The notes under the pieces were generated by a model. That model saw only the letters and a program-made list of their open reading frames with translations, ran no database searches and was not told the DNA's origin. 64,000 bases of DNA from Benincasa hispida. Lineage: Eukaryota; Streptophyta; Magnoliopsida; Cucurbitales; Cucurbitaceae. Of this stretch, positions 26,201-36,404 are shown piece by piece. Within the stretch, counting starts at the first letter, position 1. Each line of letters begins with the position of its first letter. Both the position numbers and the translations under genes were made by a program. Location: positions 3,152,191 to 3,216,190 of the forward strand of contig NC_052350.1 in NCBI RefSeq assembly GCF_009727055.1, in the 5' to 3' direction.

Positions 26201-29200
26201 AGCTAGTTCTCACTTAAAATTACGTGATATTAAATTATTGTTTTAGTGTTTTATTTAAATATGTGAACATATTATTCTAACAAAAAAAAAAAAATTAAAG
26301 AAGAAATTGAAAATTAGCTAAAATAATAGACTTAATTTAAGTTTCGTTTGATAATTGTTTTTAGTCTTTTATTTTTGAAAATTAATCTTCCAAACATTCT
26401 TTTCACTAAGTTTTTCTTTTTTATATTGTTTCCATTAATGTTTTTTAAAGCCAAGAGTAGTTTTCAAAAGGGAGATTTTCAAAAATAGAAAAATAAGAAA
26501 AATTTTAATTTTCTTTAATAGAAACTGATAGAAGTCTATCCATGATAGAAATTAATAGAAGTCTATCACGGATAGACACTGATAGTGATAGAAGTCTACC
26601 AATGTCTATCAATGTTTTCTTTTCTTTCTTTTTTTTTTTTGTTATTTATGTAAATAGTTTGACATTTTTTTTATCTGTGAAATTTTTTGCGTGTATCTAT
26701 ATTTAAAATTTAACTAAAATTTTAAATATTTCTTCAAAAAAAAAAAAAGGGAAATTGATGAGAAAAGATACATAAATTTTAAAAATACTGAAAACAAATT
26801 TGTTACTAATTCCGAGCTTAGTACTTTTAAAAGAGATTATTAAAATGGGAGAAGAGTTATAATATGCGGACGATCTTACGGAGAGCCATGTTTTTCCCCA
26901 AGAGGGGATTGAGGTGGCCCCACCTCGATCAAGAATCCATCTTCTTGCTTCGAGTAAGGCTCCATCACGACCGTCAATTTTCTCACCCAATAATCTCAAG
27001 CTCACGTAGGATAGAACTGTACAAAGCATTGTGCTGTTCCCCTCTATATGCAATCCCCACCCTCCATCTTCATTCTGAAAAGTCGAAGCTTATATTAATT
27101 TCATCAAAAGAGACAAATATAATAGTGAGGTTATTATAAATAATCTTTTCTCTAAATGTGATTTACTTAATTCAACTATATTTATGTTACATAAATAGAT
27201 AATTTACAATTAAAAGTTATTGTTAGTCAAATCAACTCCTAGTACTATCAATTAAAAAAATATCTGTAAGAAAACAAAAAAAATATATATTTTTAATATA
27301 TCAAATGGTCCCTAATTTTTTCAGATTATTCTCGATTTAATCTTTAATCATATAAAATTCTTAATTATACATATAGTGTATTAAAAAGTCTCTTTATATT
27401 CTTCTATTATAAAACTGTGTCATTAAGGTCCCGTATGGTATCTATGTTCCTTATTTTTGTTTTTGAAAATTAAGTCCATAGACACTACTTCCACCTCCAA
27501 AAATTTCCCTTTGTTATTTACTTTTCACCAATTGTTTAAAAATCTAAGTCAAATTTTAAGAAAAAAAAATAGTTTTCAAAAAGTTGTTTTTGTTTTTAGT
27601 TTTTGACTAAAAATTCAACCATTGTACTTGAAAGATACAAATCATGATAAGAAATAAGGAAGAAATAGGTTTATTAAAAAAAAAAAAAAGAAATGGTAAC
27701 CAACAACCTATTTGAACTTATAAGCATGCCACTTAGACATGTCTCACTTGAAAAAAAAAATGTATTTTTTTATGTTTATTTCCAATTTTGTTAATAAGGA
27801 AATTAGTTTTATATGTTAATTAAACATGTCAGCGTAATCAAATATGTTGGTGTAACACTTTGTTTGTTTGACAAATTTAAAATATATATGTGTGTGTCTG
27901 TGGGTGTGGAAGGACCTAATTAAAATTTTAAAATATATTTAGATTAAAATTAATAATTTTAAAATAGCATGGACCATCTTAATTAAGAAAAATTTAAATG
28001 ATTAGATGCCATTAAATCTATTTAGCCAAAATGCAACCATATGGGTAGTTTAAGGGATTTTTTTTTTTTTTTTTAATACAGGAAGTTTAAGTTATTATTA
28101 TAGAAACTGAACCAAAAATAGGTTTTGTTGATTAATGTATAGAAAAAAAAATGAGGAATTAGACATAAATTTGTTTTAACAAGGAAATGGAGGAGTAAAC
28201 TTTAATTTGATTGTAAATTCCAATTAGCTTAATTAGTTGATAATGCATAAATTACCATTTTAAAAATGATGGTTCGATCTCTTGCTTTAATTATTAAACT
28301 CAAAAGAGAAAATAAATATTTAAAAATGAAACAAATACTTGGTGATTGTAAAGGTAGCGGCACATCTCATGTTGATGGTGAAGCGATAGAACTACATCAA
28401 GAGCCTTTGTTACACTTAGCCCAATCACCTAACCAAGAAAACAAAAGGGTGATTATATTTCGGTTAAAATTCATTTTTAGTCCCTAAATTTTTATAAAAA
28501 TAATAATTTAATCCTTAAACTTTCATTCGTAACGATTTAGTCCCTGTAATTTAATTTCAATCTTATAGCACTTTAGTATGTAATAATTTAATTCTTATAC
28601 TTTAAAATTTGTAATGATTTAGTCCTTATAGTAGAAATAATTAAGTGTTAAGATTTAATCAAATAAACAAACCAATAAAGCAATTAGAGACTAAATATTC
28701 ATATAATTTTGATGATTTTTTTTTATATATATTTAGGGACTAAAAAGTTACAAAATTGAATATACAAAAACTAAATTATTACATACTAAAATTTAGTGAC
28801 TAAACTTTACAAAATTAAATGTATAAAAACTAAATTGTTATATATTAAAGTTTATGAACTAAATTGTTACAAAACTGAAAGTACATAGGACTAAATTATT
28901 ACCACTCAAAGTTTTGGAACTAAATTGTTAATTTCATAAAAGTTTACCGACCAAAATATTTTTTAACCTTAATATTTCTCATTTTCATTATTAGCTCAAT
29001 TATTTTTTTTTCTAAAAAAAAAAAACCCCTTAATTCCAAAACCCTAACACACATTATTTGGTTAAGTTTTTTCCTACCAACCATCTTTCTAACTTTATTC
29101 TCTCAACAACCTTAATTCCAAAACCCTAACACACATTATTTTGTATGCTAAACACTTATATACACCTAAAATCATTTTTTTTTTAAATAATACACCAAAT

Positions 29201-32200
29201 ATTTCTTAATTGGATGTATGTGTTTTATTGACACATTCATTCAATAACAAATATTCGATTATCAAACCAATGATCCGTACCTCGAGTGCCTAAAAATAAA
29301 TGATTAAAACTAAAAGTGGGAAATTATGGGACCATTTACGAAAATGAAATAAAATTAATTAAATATAATATTTGGTTGTTATTATAAGCACAAAAATACA
29401 ATTTTGTCGACACAAAATTAGCAAGTAGCGGCTATGGTGAGGAGGAAGAGAGGGGACCAATAATTTGAAATTAATATATTAATGGTCCTAAATTTGATAT
29501 GCTCTTTAATATTATGAACTTAAAAAAAATACCCATATATTTTATTATAATCTTTTTTTAAAACATATATTTTATTATAATTCGATGTACTATAATGTTT
29601 GTTGTTTCTATATAATAAACCATTTGTTGAATTAACTTAATAATATTCTCACTTTAATCACGCAACTTAAATAATAATAGAAAATTTGACTGAACATAAC
29701 TAAATGATAATTGACATGTACATCATCAATTTTAATTTTTATATTGGATCCGTGTGTATATTCTTCAAAGTTAAAATTCATTTTTGGTCTCTTGAAAGTA
29801 ATAATTTAGTCTATGAATAACTTTGATTATAATGATTTAATCTCTATACTTTCAATTGTATAACAATTTAGTTCTTGTACTTTAGCATGTAATAATTTAG
29901 TCACTTAGTTTTAAATTTGTAACAATTTAATCCATGTTTTAAAAAATTTCATTAAAATTAGATGTCAATTTTTATTATCTAACGATTTAGAATTTATAAC
30001 TTATAAACATATTGGATCCCTGATTAATTTATTGATCTATTTATGTAATAAATTTTATTAAATTTGGATAAAATCGTTATAATTAAAGTACATACTATAA
30101 TTTAGAGATTAAATTGTTAATAAATTAAAAGTACAAGGAGTAAATCATTATTAATCAAATTTCATAGACTAGTTTACTTTATGAAAAAATGAACTTTAAC
30201 TTTTATTTTAAAGCAACTTAGGTAAATTTTGTTAAAGTAAACTCAACGGTAATTAACATGATGTTTCTCTCTAAAGACTTAAGATTTGACTTTTCATCTC
30301 GCAGTTGTTATACTAAAAAAAAAACTTACCTAAATTCTATTTGGAATTCAAATTATATTTTCCCTATTTTTTGTTTAGTCGAAATTTTAAACATTTTTAT
30401 GGAAATCGAAAAATAAACTCTGTTTTTTTTTTTTCATAAAGAAAATTAGCGACAGGCGGTGCGCCGGCATGAACGATCAATTTAATAATTGAAAATAGTT
30501 TCTGATTTATTTATGTATTTTTCAGTTTTTAGAAATTGGAAACACGCTTAAATTTTTTTAGTCAAATTTCAAACCGGACATGTTTCATGTATTTAAAATC
30601 ATTTTCAAATTAGATTACATAGTACACACTTGAAAATAAAATATAAAATACAACCAAAAAAGTTTCAATTTTAAAATGTAGGGCAACATTTAAATAATTT
30701 AAATGAGAGAAGTTGGGACATTTTTTTGTCAATCAACTTTATTTAAATAATAAATCAAAAACATAATCATTCTAATGTTTTTTAATATCCTTATATATTT
30801 AAGAGTAATTTTGAAATTATTAAAATCACTTTTGTCGAGTATAAAATCATTCTACAAACCATTTTAATAGATTAAAATTAATTTAATATTTAGTTTTACA
30901 CTTCTAAATCCAATTTTAATATCATCAAAATTGATTTTAAATGATTAAAAATACGTTTAAAAATTATTTTTAGAAATGACAAAGTGATTCTTTTAGAATC
31001 ACTCCCACATATACTCTAAAGCACCAAATGATTTTCTATACCATTCATATAATAAAATAAATATTTCAAAAATTAAGGTATTATTTTAAAGTCAAATTAC
31101 ATGTTTAGTTCCAATTGTCTAATAAATCTAACTAGATTAAAAGAAAAAAAATTAAAGATCTTATACGGACATAAAATTCAACTTTATTCAGTAGATCAAT
31201 TAATTTTTGAAATTTGTAAAATTTTTGTTAAAGAGCCAGAGGAAATGACCTTACAGAGATTTAAACTTATAAACTTAAACGAACTAATTATGAAAAATTT
31301 AATATTAGGACGAATTGCAAAAACTACTCATAGAGTATGATGATAGTTGCCATTATATACTCAGACTACTTTTGATTGTAAAAACTAAACACTTAAACTT
31401 ATAAAAGTGTTAAAATTGGACCCCCAAACTTACATAAGTATAGAAATTGTAACAATTGTATAAGTTTAAGGGTTCAATTTTTATCATTTATAGGCCAAAT
31501 TTCTACAACTATGGTAACTTTGAGGGTCTAATTATAGCATTTGTAGAAGTTTAAGCGCCCAATTTTTATATTTGAAAGTTTGAAGTTGTAATTTCAACTA
31601 CCACCATACTTGAAGGGGTGATTTTTATAATTTTCCCGTTTACATCAATAATTCCCCCCTTTTTATAATTTCAATTTTCATGTTACATCAATATTCTAAC
31701 CGTTTAAGAATTTATTAGACATTTTCTTAAGTTAAAAAATATTTTGGCAAATATGAATTTATACCCCTAAACTTTGAGAATTGTATCAATTTAAATTCTG
31801 AACTAAAAATTGTATCAATTTAAACCTTAAACTTTGAGGATTGTATCAATTTAAACCTTGAACTTTGAGATTTGTATCAATTTAAACTCCAAACTAATAA
31901 TTATATAAATTTAAACCCTAAACATTCATAAATGTATTAATTTAAACCTTGAACTTTCATAAATATATTAGTTTAAACCCTGAACGTATCTAAATAAATC
32001 ATAATGGAGAGTTTAAGTTGATACAATTATAAAGGTTTAAGGTCTAAATTGATACACTTATAAAAATTTAGGGTTTAAATTGATAAAATTATTAGTTTGG
32101 TGTTTAAATTAATATAATCTCCTAAGTTCAGGGTTTAAATTGATACAGTTATTAATAGAATTTAAATTGTATAACACCCCAAATTTAGATGTATAAATTG

Positions 32201-34718
32201 ATATTTGTCCAAAAAAAAATTAGAAATTTACCAGGGCAGGTAGAAGAAACAAAGGGCCACCATAGTCACCAGGCCAAAAACCATCTTGTGTTTGTATAGT
32301 TGAGTAGAATCTAATTGCCCTTCTCAATGTGCTCTCAATTGCTTCTTCATTTATTTCCTCTTCACTTCTAATTTTTATTTGACTTGGTAGCTTCACCTCA
32401 CCACCACTATTCTCCTTTCTCAACTATAAAATTATTCAAAATATATCCACATTAATATCAAATAATTAATTTTACCATTTTTCATAAATTTAAAATTTAC
32501 ATTTAATTTAGAATGTACTTGACCATAGAATTGGGTCACTAATATACTTCATGTATTAATCAAGGAAAATCAATTATGTGAGGGAAGACGAGAAGAAGAG
32601 GTCATGGCAGAAATGATGTGGGTCATACTACTTTAATATCATTTTAGATAACATGGGATTTCATATCAAAATAAATTGACAATGAGACTCTGAGAGAAGT
32701 AACTCATATATCTTATAAGGAATGTAATGTCTTTTGAACTATCGAATGTGGGATTCTCCACGAGACTTATATTAATAGAAAATTAGTTTTTAATATCCTA
32801 ATAATAAGGGAAATTTTCAACAGAAAAACATATCAAACTATTTACAGAAATAGTAAAAAAAATCACTAATAGACTTCTATTAACTTCTAATAAAGAAGAT
32901 TAAAATTTTGTTATTTTATATAAATAGTTTTCCTTATTTTTCTATTTTTGAAAATCATCCTTAATAATAACTTAACATAATATCAATTTAAGGTTAGTAG
33001 TATGATCACACTATTAGTTTATGATTTTAATTCTAGTGACAACTTGGATAGTATCAAATTAAAGTAGGTAGAAAGTTAGAGAGTTTGAATTGCCTTTTTC
33101 CTTCTCAACAAGACATGAAGGACCATGTTCTATGGTCTGTTATCAGTTGGGATTCAACATTTTGGTGCAGATATTGTTAATAAGAAAATGGAGGTGGGTA
33201 CATGGCTGTCATATCTTGTTGATATATATATATATATATATATATACACTTTGAAATTTATCCAATTTTAACCGATTTGTGTTTTAATTCATGTATTTTA
33301 AATAAATCTAAGATTTATTAAAAGTTTATGGACTAAAATTGAACCAACTATAAAGTAACTGAACCAAAATAATATTTTAACATGTTTTTCTTATTCTCGA
33401 TTTAGGATTTTTTTTCTTTCTAATTTGTCAAACATGTGAGAGTGGATATTTGAATTGTTTATCGAAAATATATAAAAAAAGTCTTATTATAACAACCAAA
33501 TAACCTATGGTCCAAGCACTCGAAATTTGATTTAATTATTTTTTCCGTACTAAGAGAAAATCATTTATATATATAAAGAAAATGCCAAAATGCATTGATT
33601 TTTATCACCATATATTACTTAATTTCGGATTTTAATTATAATTACTATATCTATTGTATATGTGATGTGACAGGACATTGTATACTGATATAACCAATTA
33701 ACCATAGTTTTTCCTCTCTTTTTTTAGTCAAAATATTATAACCATGGTTTTGAAATGATTGTTGGTGGGTTAATAAATTATAACCATGGTAAACAAAATT
33801 TATCACGCAAAATAAGGATTTTTTTTAAAAAATAAAATTTTCAATATTCATATCTAAATTTTGAAAATAATCTTACGTATAGAAGATGCAAAACCCTAAA
33901 CTCTAAATCTTATACTTAATTCTACATTGAAAAAAGTTAAAGGTATCTCACAATCTTAATAAAATAAATAAGTTACTCCTTTCAATGTCAACTAGTATTG
34001 AAATGAAAAACCCCTCATTTAAATAGGAAATATATTTATAAAATAAAACATAAAAAAGAATTATTTAATTTGTGATTAAACAACTTGAGTCATTGACGAA
34101 TGGGAAAGCACAAAATAATAAGCTTATTCACACATCACTATCGATCTATGTAAGAAGAATCATTGTTGTTTTAGTTCTTCTTCATCACTTTTCATCTAAA
34201 TTAAAAAAAAAAAAAAAATTATTCTCTTGAGCTACGCTTTTACAAAAATTAAATTAGAATAATAAGTATGAAAAAAAAATAACAATATTTGAATGCATTC
34301 CAATATGAAAAAACAAAGAGATGTAGAAAGATAAGTTTATATATAGAAAACTAACCGAAAATCTCATTAAAATAAGAAAACTAAGGATTCTTTTCTTGAG
34401 CTATTTTTTTACAAACATTTAAGTAAGCTAATAAGAAAAGAGAAGAATTTTTCGCAATATTTGGATGTATTTATGAAAAAAAAAATGAGATGTAGAAAGA
34501 TAATTAAGTCTATATAGAAAATTAACCTGAAGTCTCATTAAAAGATCGGAGCTATGCTTGACTTGAAAACGATTCTTGTAAAATTCATTGCAAAAACTTT
34601 GTATTTGAGATTTTTCTTCTTTCGAGGGGTTGAGATTTGTGTCATATTCCCAATATTGTCTTCCTACATGATCGTTTTCACTCGTCTCCCATCCATTCGA
34701 GAATTTGAGCTTCCACAT
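17299..34718 (-). CDS. LAS1: Oxidosqualene cyclase, probable lanosterol synthase, 18 exons, 761 aa
   Basis: Exons (minus strand, 5' to 3'): 34527-34718, 32232-32423, 28339-28428, 26880-27074, 26026-26110, 25238-25404, 24686-24874, 24229-24342, 23253-23375, 23019-23147, 20999-21097, 20799-20855, 20177-20223, 19929-20072, 18554-18731, 18363-18443, 18150-18233, 17299-17418. All junctions are GT-AG and keep frame, giving 761 aa, the usual length for plant 2,3-oxidosqualene cyclases (sterol/triterpene scaffold formation on ER membranes). Family motifs are [23 protein letters not shown] (254-259), GYNGSQLWD, the catalytic Asp485 in DCTSE, several QW repeats, and a C-terminus of the cycloartenol synthase type ([18 protein letters not shown]). 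In cycloartenol synthase numbering, Tyr410 is kept but His477 is Asn (479 here) and Ile481 is Val (483 here), the plant lanosterol-synthase combination. Cucurbitadienol or another triterpene alcohol cannot be excluded. DCTSE and MWCHSR depart from DCTAE and MWCHCR. Gene structure is near certain; the product is inferred. Confidence 0.88.
17750..18125. repeat. Foldback-type repeat in cyclase intron 17
   Basis: Left side has CCCCTAAACTTTAAATGAATC. Right side has inverted-sense pieces such as TAAATTGATA and AAAGTTTAGTGATATAAATTGA. Arms are imperfect. It belongs to the class built from 'TAAACTTT-ATCAATTTA' modules that also fills 31725-32218. Confidence 0.4.
19394..19811. mobile_element. Non-autonomous CACTA-like element (418 bp) in cyclase intron 14
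   Basis: The termini are CACTGCAACAAAAA and, on the other strand, CACAGCAAGAAAAA (12 of 14 matching). The element is flanked on both sides by the trinucleotide GGA (19391-19393 and 19812-19814), the 3-bp target duplication expected of CACTA/EnSpm transposons. The interior is built of repeated CTCCC(A/G)ACG and GTC(A/G)GGAG modules in both orientations, typical subterminal repeats. There is no coding capacity. Confidence 0.75.
21350..21606. mobile_element. Foldback element in cyclase intron 10 (first)
   Basis: Left end CAATAACCATTTGAAATTTTTG and right end AAACTAAATGGTCGTTACCAAATG are imperfect inverted repeats around an A/T-rich centre with further complementary segments (GAAAACTAAAAAAAAAC and TTGTTTTCATTTTTTAG). 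No coding sequence. The same terminal phrase, GTTTGGTAACCATTTGG-like, recurs at 21676, 18770, 27424 and 35175. Confidence 0.5.
21676..21932. mobile_element. Foldback element in cyclase intron 10 (second)
   Basis: Begins CCGTTTGGTAAGCATTTGG followed by AAAAATTAAGCTCATTT, and ends with AAACCCAAATAGTTACTGAAAAGAGC, its imperfect inverse. It lies 70 bp from the first copy in the same intron and shares its terminal motif. Confidence 0.5.
22300..22965. repeat. Polypyrimidine tract followed by purine-rich minisatellite, cyclase intron 10
   Basis: Bases about 22415-22565 are almost pure C/T (CTTCTTCC repeats). They pass into about 240 bp of almost pure A/G built from degenerate GAGAGAAGCGAGATCGAGAT units. 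The pyrimidine and purine halves can pair as a long imperfect hairpin. The outer flanks, GATGGCCCAAAATAAGAG and the reverse complement of CCTCATTCTTTTGCCC, are loosely inverted, so this may be the filling of a foldback transposon. Confidence 0.5.
23417..23781. mobile_element. Foldback element with TTTTGGTC arms in cyclase intron 8
   Basis: The left arm has at least five TTTTGGTC(C/T)(T/C) modules, and the right arm the inverse modules GACCAAAATGA and GACTAAAATGAACC. Outer ends read TTTAAATATTATTTTGG and, inverted, TTTAAATACTATTACGT. It is non-coding and self-complementary over about 150 bp per arm. It ends about 40 bp from the 5' end of exon 9. Confidence 0.6.
26515..26612. repeat. GATAGAAGTCTATC minisatellite in cyclase intron 4
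   Basis: At least four degenerate palindromic units of the form (A)TGATAGAAGTCTATC(A) lie in 98 bp. Related units occur at about 6421-6490 and 32860-32895, so this is a dispersed short repeat family. No gene. Confidence 0.7.
27424..27715. mobile_element. Foldback element in cyclase intron 3
   Basis: Begins GGTCCCGTATGGTATCTATG with TTTTTGAAAATTAAGTCC and ends in AGAAATGGTAACCAACAACC, its imperfect inverse. It is related by terminal motif to the intron 10 elements. No coding sequence. Confidence 0.45.
28456..28970. mobile_element. Foldback element with TTTAGTCC arms in cyclase intron 2 (a)
   Basis: Left end GGTTAAAATTCATTTTTAGTCC; right end read inverted AAGGTTAAAAAATATTTTGGTC. Inner modules ATGATTTAGTCC on the left are answered by GGACTAAATTATTAC on the right. 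About 515 bp, non-coding. It begins 28 bp from the acceptor of exon 3 (28428). Confidence 0.6.
29028..29141. repeat. 32-bp direct repeat, spacing 82 bp
   Basis: The phrase CCTTAATTCCAAAACCCTAA with ACACATTATTT occurs at 29028 and again at 29110, within cyclase intron 2. Both copies look identical over 32 bp. Confidence 0.8.
29767..30212. mobile_element. Foldback element with TTTAGTC arms in cyclase intron 2 (b)
   Basis: Left end AAAGTTAAAATTCATTTTTGGTC; right end, inverted, AAAGTTAAAGTTCATTTTTTC. Internal modules ATAATTTAGTC and the inverse ACTAAATTATTAC-type modules give imperfect arms. Same class as the element at 28456. Confidence 0.55.
31313..31645. mobile_element. Foldback element in cyclase intron 2 (c)
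   Basis: Left end TTGCAAAAACTACTCATAGAG then GATGATAGTTGCC; right end, inverted, ATTATAAAAATCACCCCTTC then GTGGTAGTTGAAA. The interior pairs TAAACTTATAAAAGTG with its inverse. A different foldback family from the TTTAGTCC class. No coding sequence. Confidence 0.55.
31725..32218. mobile_element. Foldback element with tandem sub-repeats in cyclase intron 2 (d)
   Basis: The left arm has six or more tandem modules TGTATCAATTTAAACC(TT)GAACTTT. The right arm has the inverse GGTTTAAATTGATACA modules. Outer ends are AATATTTTGGCAAATATG and, inverted, TTTTTTTTGGACAAATATC. Its end lies 13 bp from the splice donor of exon 2 (32232), so it forms the start of intron 2. Confidence 0.6.
33222..33246. repeat. 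AT dinucleotide microsatellite, cyclase intron 1
   Basis: Uninterrupted alternating AT of about 25 bp. Confidence 0.9.
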
Positions 34719-34801
34719 CTCTCTCTCACCAGAAAAAAAAAAGTGTTATTGAGTTACAAAAAGGATTTCTCAATTAGATGTTATTTAAAGAACCCATACG
34801 T

Positions 34802-34823
34802 ACGTATATATATATATATAAAA
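34802..34823 (-). promoter_or_regulatory. Candidate TATA box of the cyclase gene
   Basis: On the minus strand TTTTATATATATATATATAC lies about 85-105 bp upstream of the ATG at 34718, a suitable place for a plant core promoter. Because it is also an AT microsatellite, the exact element is uncertain. Confidence 0.45.
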
Positions 34824-35494
34824 GAACAAAAAGGCATATCATGCCCTATGTGCTGTTATCAGTTGGATTTTATTATTAAGTTATCAACATTTTAAGGCTT
34901 TTTTGTGGCAGTTGGCTTCCAATTTGTCTTTCTCTGTCTTGTCCTCTTTCTCTCACCCAGCTCATACATTTCAATTTCATCAAACAAATTTAATTCAAAT
35001 TAATATTACACAATATTATAATATTAATGTTTAAAATGGTAGTCTCAACGAAAATGTCAAGATTTTAATCTCATAGAATTTCGATAAAAGTATCGATAAA
35101 ATTTAGATGTCGATCTAGAAAATTCATAAAAACAAAATTTTGAAAAATATGTTTAAATTAATAAATAAATATTTTAGCCCTTGTTTGGTAACCATTTTTT
35201 TTTAAAAAAAAATTAAGCTTATTTTATCCACATTTCTTACAATGATTTGCATCTTTGTTAAGTATAGTAAGTTTTTAATTAATTTTAATAGTGATTTAGA
35301 ATGGTGAAAATTAACTTAATTCTTTTAAATTAATTACTAGAGACCTTAACACATGACTGAAAAAAGAGTATATAGTGAAAAAAATATCAAGTTTAAAGTA
35401 CAAATTTTGAAGTTATAGGAACTACATTGAAACAAAACTCAAAATTGAAAGTAAAAATGTTTCATTTTTAAACCTACAAACCAAATAAAAATTA

Positions 35495-35982
35495 AGGCCA
35501 CCTTTACCAATTGTCATGAAAAGAGGTATAATCATAATGAAATTCTATTGATGGATAAATTGTAATGAGTATGAATTACAAATGTAATTAGATCGCCTTT
35601 GATCGTGTTTACTTAGAATTACAAATCTATCACATTTACTATTACCGTTATTGTTACCGCTAACAATAACAGTAACGATAACAACAATAACAATAACAAT
35701 AAATATGATAAATTCATAATTGTAATACTGTAATAATAACAATATATGTAACGGTAACAATATATGTAACAGTAACAGTAATGATAATGATAACGGCTAG
35801 TGGATCCCACATAAATTTCAAATACAATCAGATTGAACACCCTCAATTCTCAATCAGTTTATGTTATTTGATTACAGAATTCGTAGTGGACTCACACATA
35901 AATCATTATGATTACGAAATACAAGACCCACTTTTAAGATTATCATTGATTTATTGCGTTTACGGGTAGGTAAACGTGGCCT
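35495..35982. mobile_element. MITE-like element upstream of the cyclase gene
   Basis: Termini AGGCCACCTTTACC (left) and AGGCCACGTTTACC (right, inverted) match at 13 of 14 positions. About 488 bp, no coding sequence. Its centre (35634-35796) is a TAACAA/TAACGG hexanucleotide array with inner inverted segments (ATTACCGTTATTGTTACCG against CGGTAAC). It sits about 780 bp upstream of the cyclase start codon. No convincing target duplication, so the superfamily is not assigned. Confidence 0.6.
35634..35796. repeat. Imperfect TAACAA / TAACGG hexanucleotide array
   Basis: Runs of AATAACAATAACAGTAACGATAAC-type units on both sides of a short AT spacer, inside the MITE at 35495. Read on the minus strand it appears as TTATTGTTACCG repeats. 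Confidence 0.8.
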
Positions 35983-36243
35983 AAACTCAAAAATCATGGA
36001 TAAAAGTATAATAGTTTGAAATTAATAGATCAAATGAAAATGTAGATCTAAAACCTAATGATCAAAAGAGTTTCTTTTTTTGCAAGAACATATATGATTG
36101 CTAACTTGAGGATAATAATAATTTATTTTGTCATTCAATACCTTAGAAAAAAAATATCAGCGAGAACATTATTCTTGTGAAAATTCATTACGAAAATTTT
36201 TCACATGAAATTCTCTCTTGAATAGGTAGCGATTTTCTACTTG

Positions 36244-36404
36244 TGGAATTTTTACTGTATTTGTATATTTCACAGTCAAAGTGAAAAAATACAGGAGTAA
36301 TTATACACATATGACTACCTAAAAATAGGCATTAAATCTTAACCAAATACACCAAAGAAAGAATATGCAAATACAAATTTACACAAATAATATTTATATT
36401 AACA
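36244..36404 (-). mobile_element. 3' LTR (or its conserved part) of copia element 2
   Basis: On the minus strand the RNase H region ends with the purine tract GAGTGGAGA, immediately followed at 36404 by TGTTAATATAAATATTATTT. The stretch to 36244 ends AAAAATTCCA and resembles 8947-9100 throughout. If this is the whole LTR, it is very short (about 161 bp). Confidence 0.65.

Noticed and set aside
17299..34718. Cucurbitadienol synthase (bitterness gene) as the identity of the cyclase
   Set aside because: Cucurbitadienol synthases keep the His of the cycloartenol type before the catalytic motif. This protein has Asn479 and Val483, and the N-terminal exon does not resemble the cucurbitadienol synthase leader. 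Kept only as a residual alternative.
935..34718. A triterpene biosynthetic gene cluster joining the cyclase and the strictosidine-synthase-like gene
   Set aside because: The two genes are 13.5 kb apart, with only retroelement debris between them. No P450, acyltransferase, glycosyltransferase or regulator is present, and APMAP-type proteins are not known partners of oxidosqualene cyclases.
34554..34895. 113-codon plus-strand frame at the cyclase start
   Set aside because: Antisense to exon 1 of the cyclase and its leader; no family resemblance.
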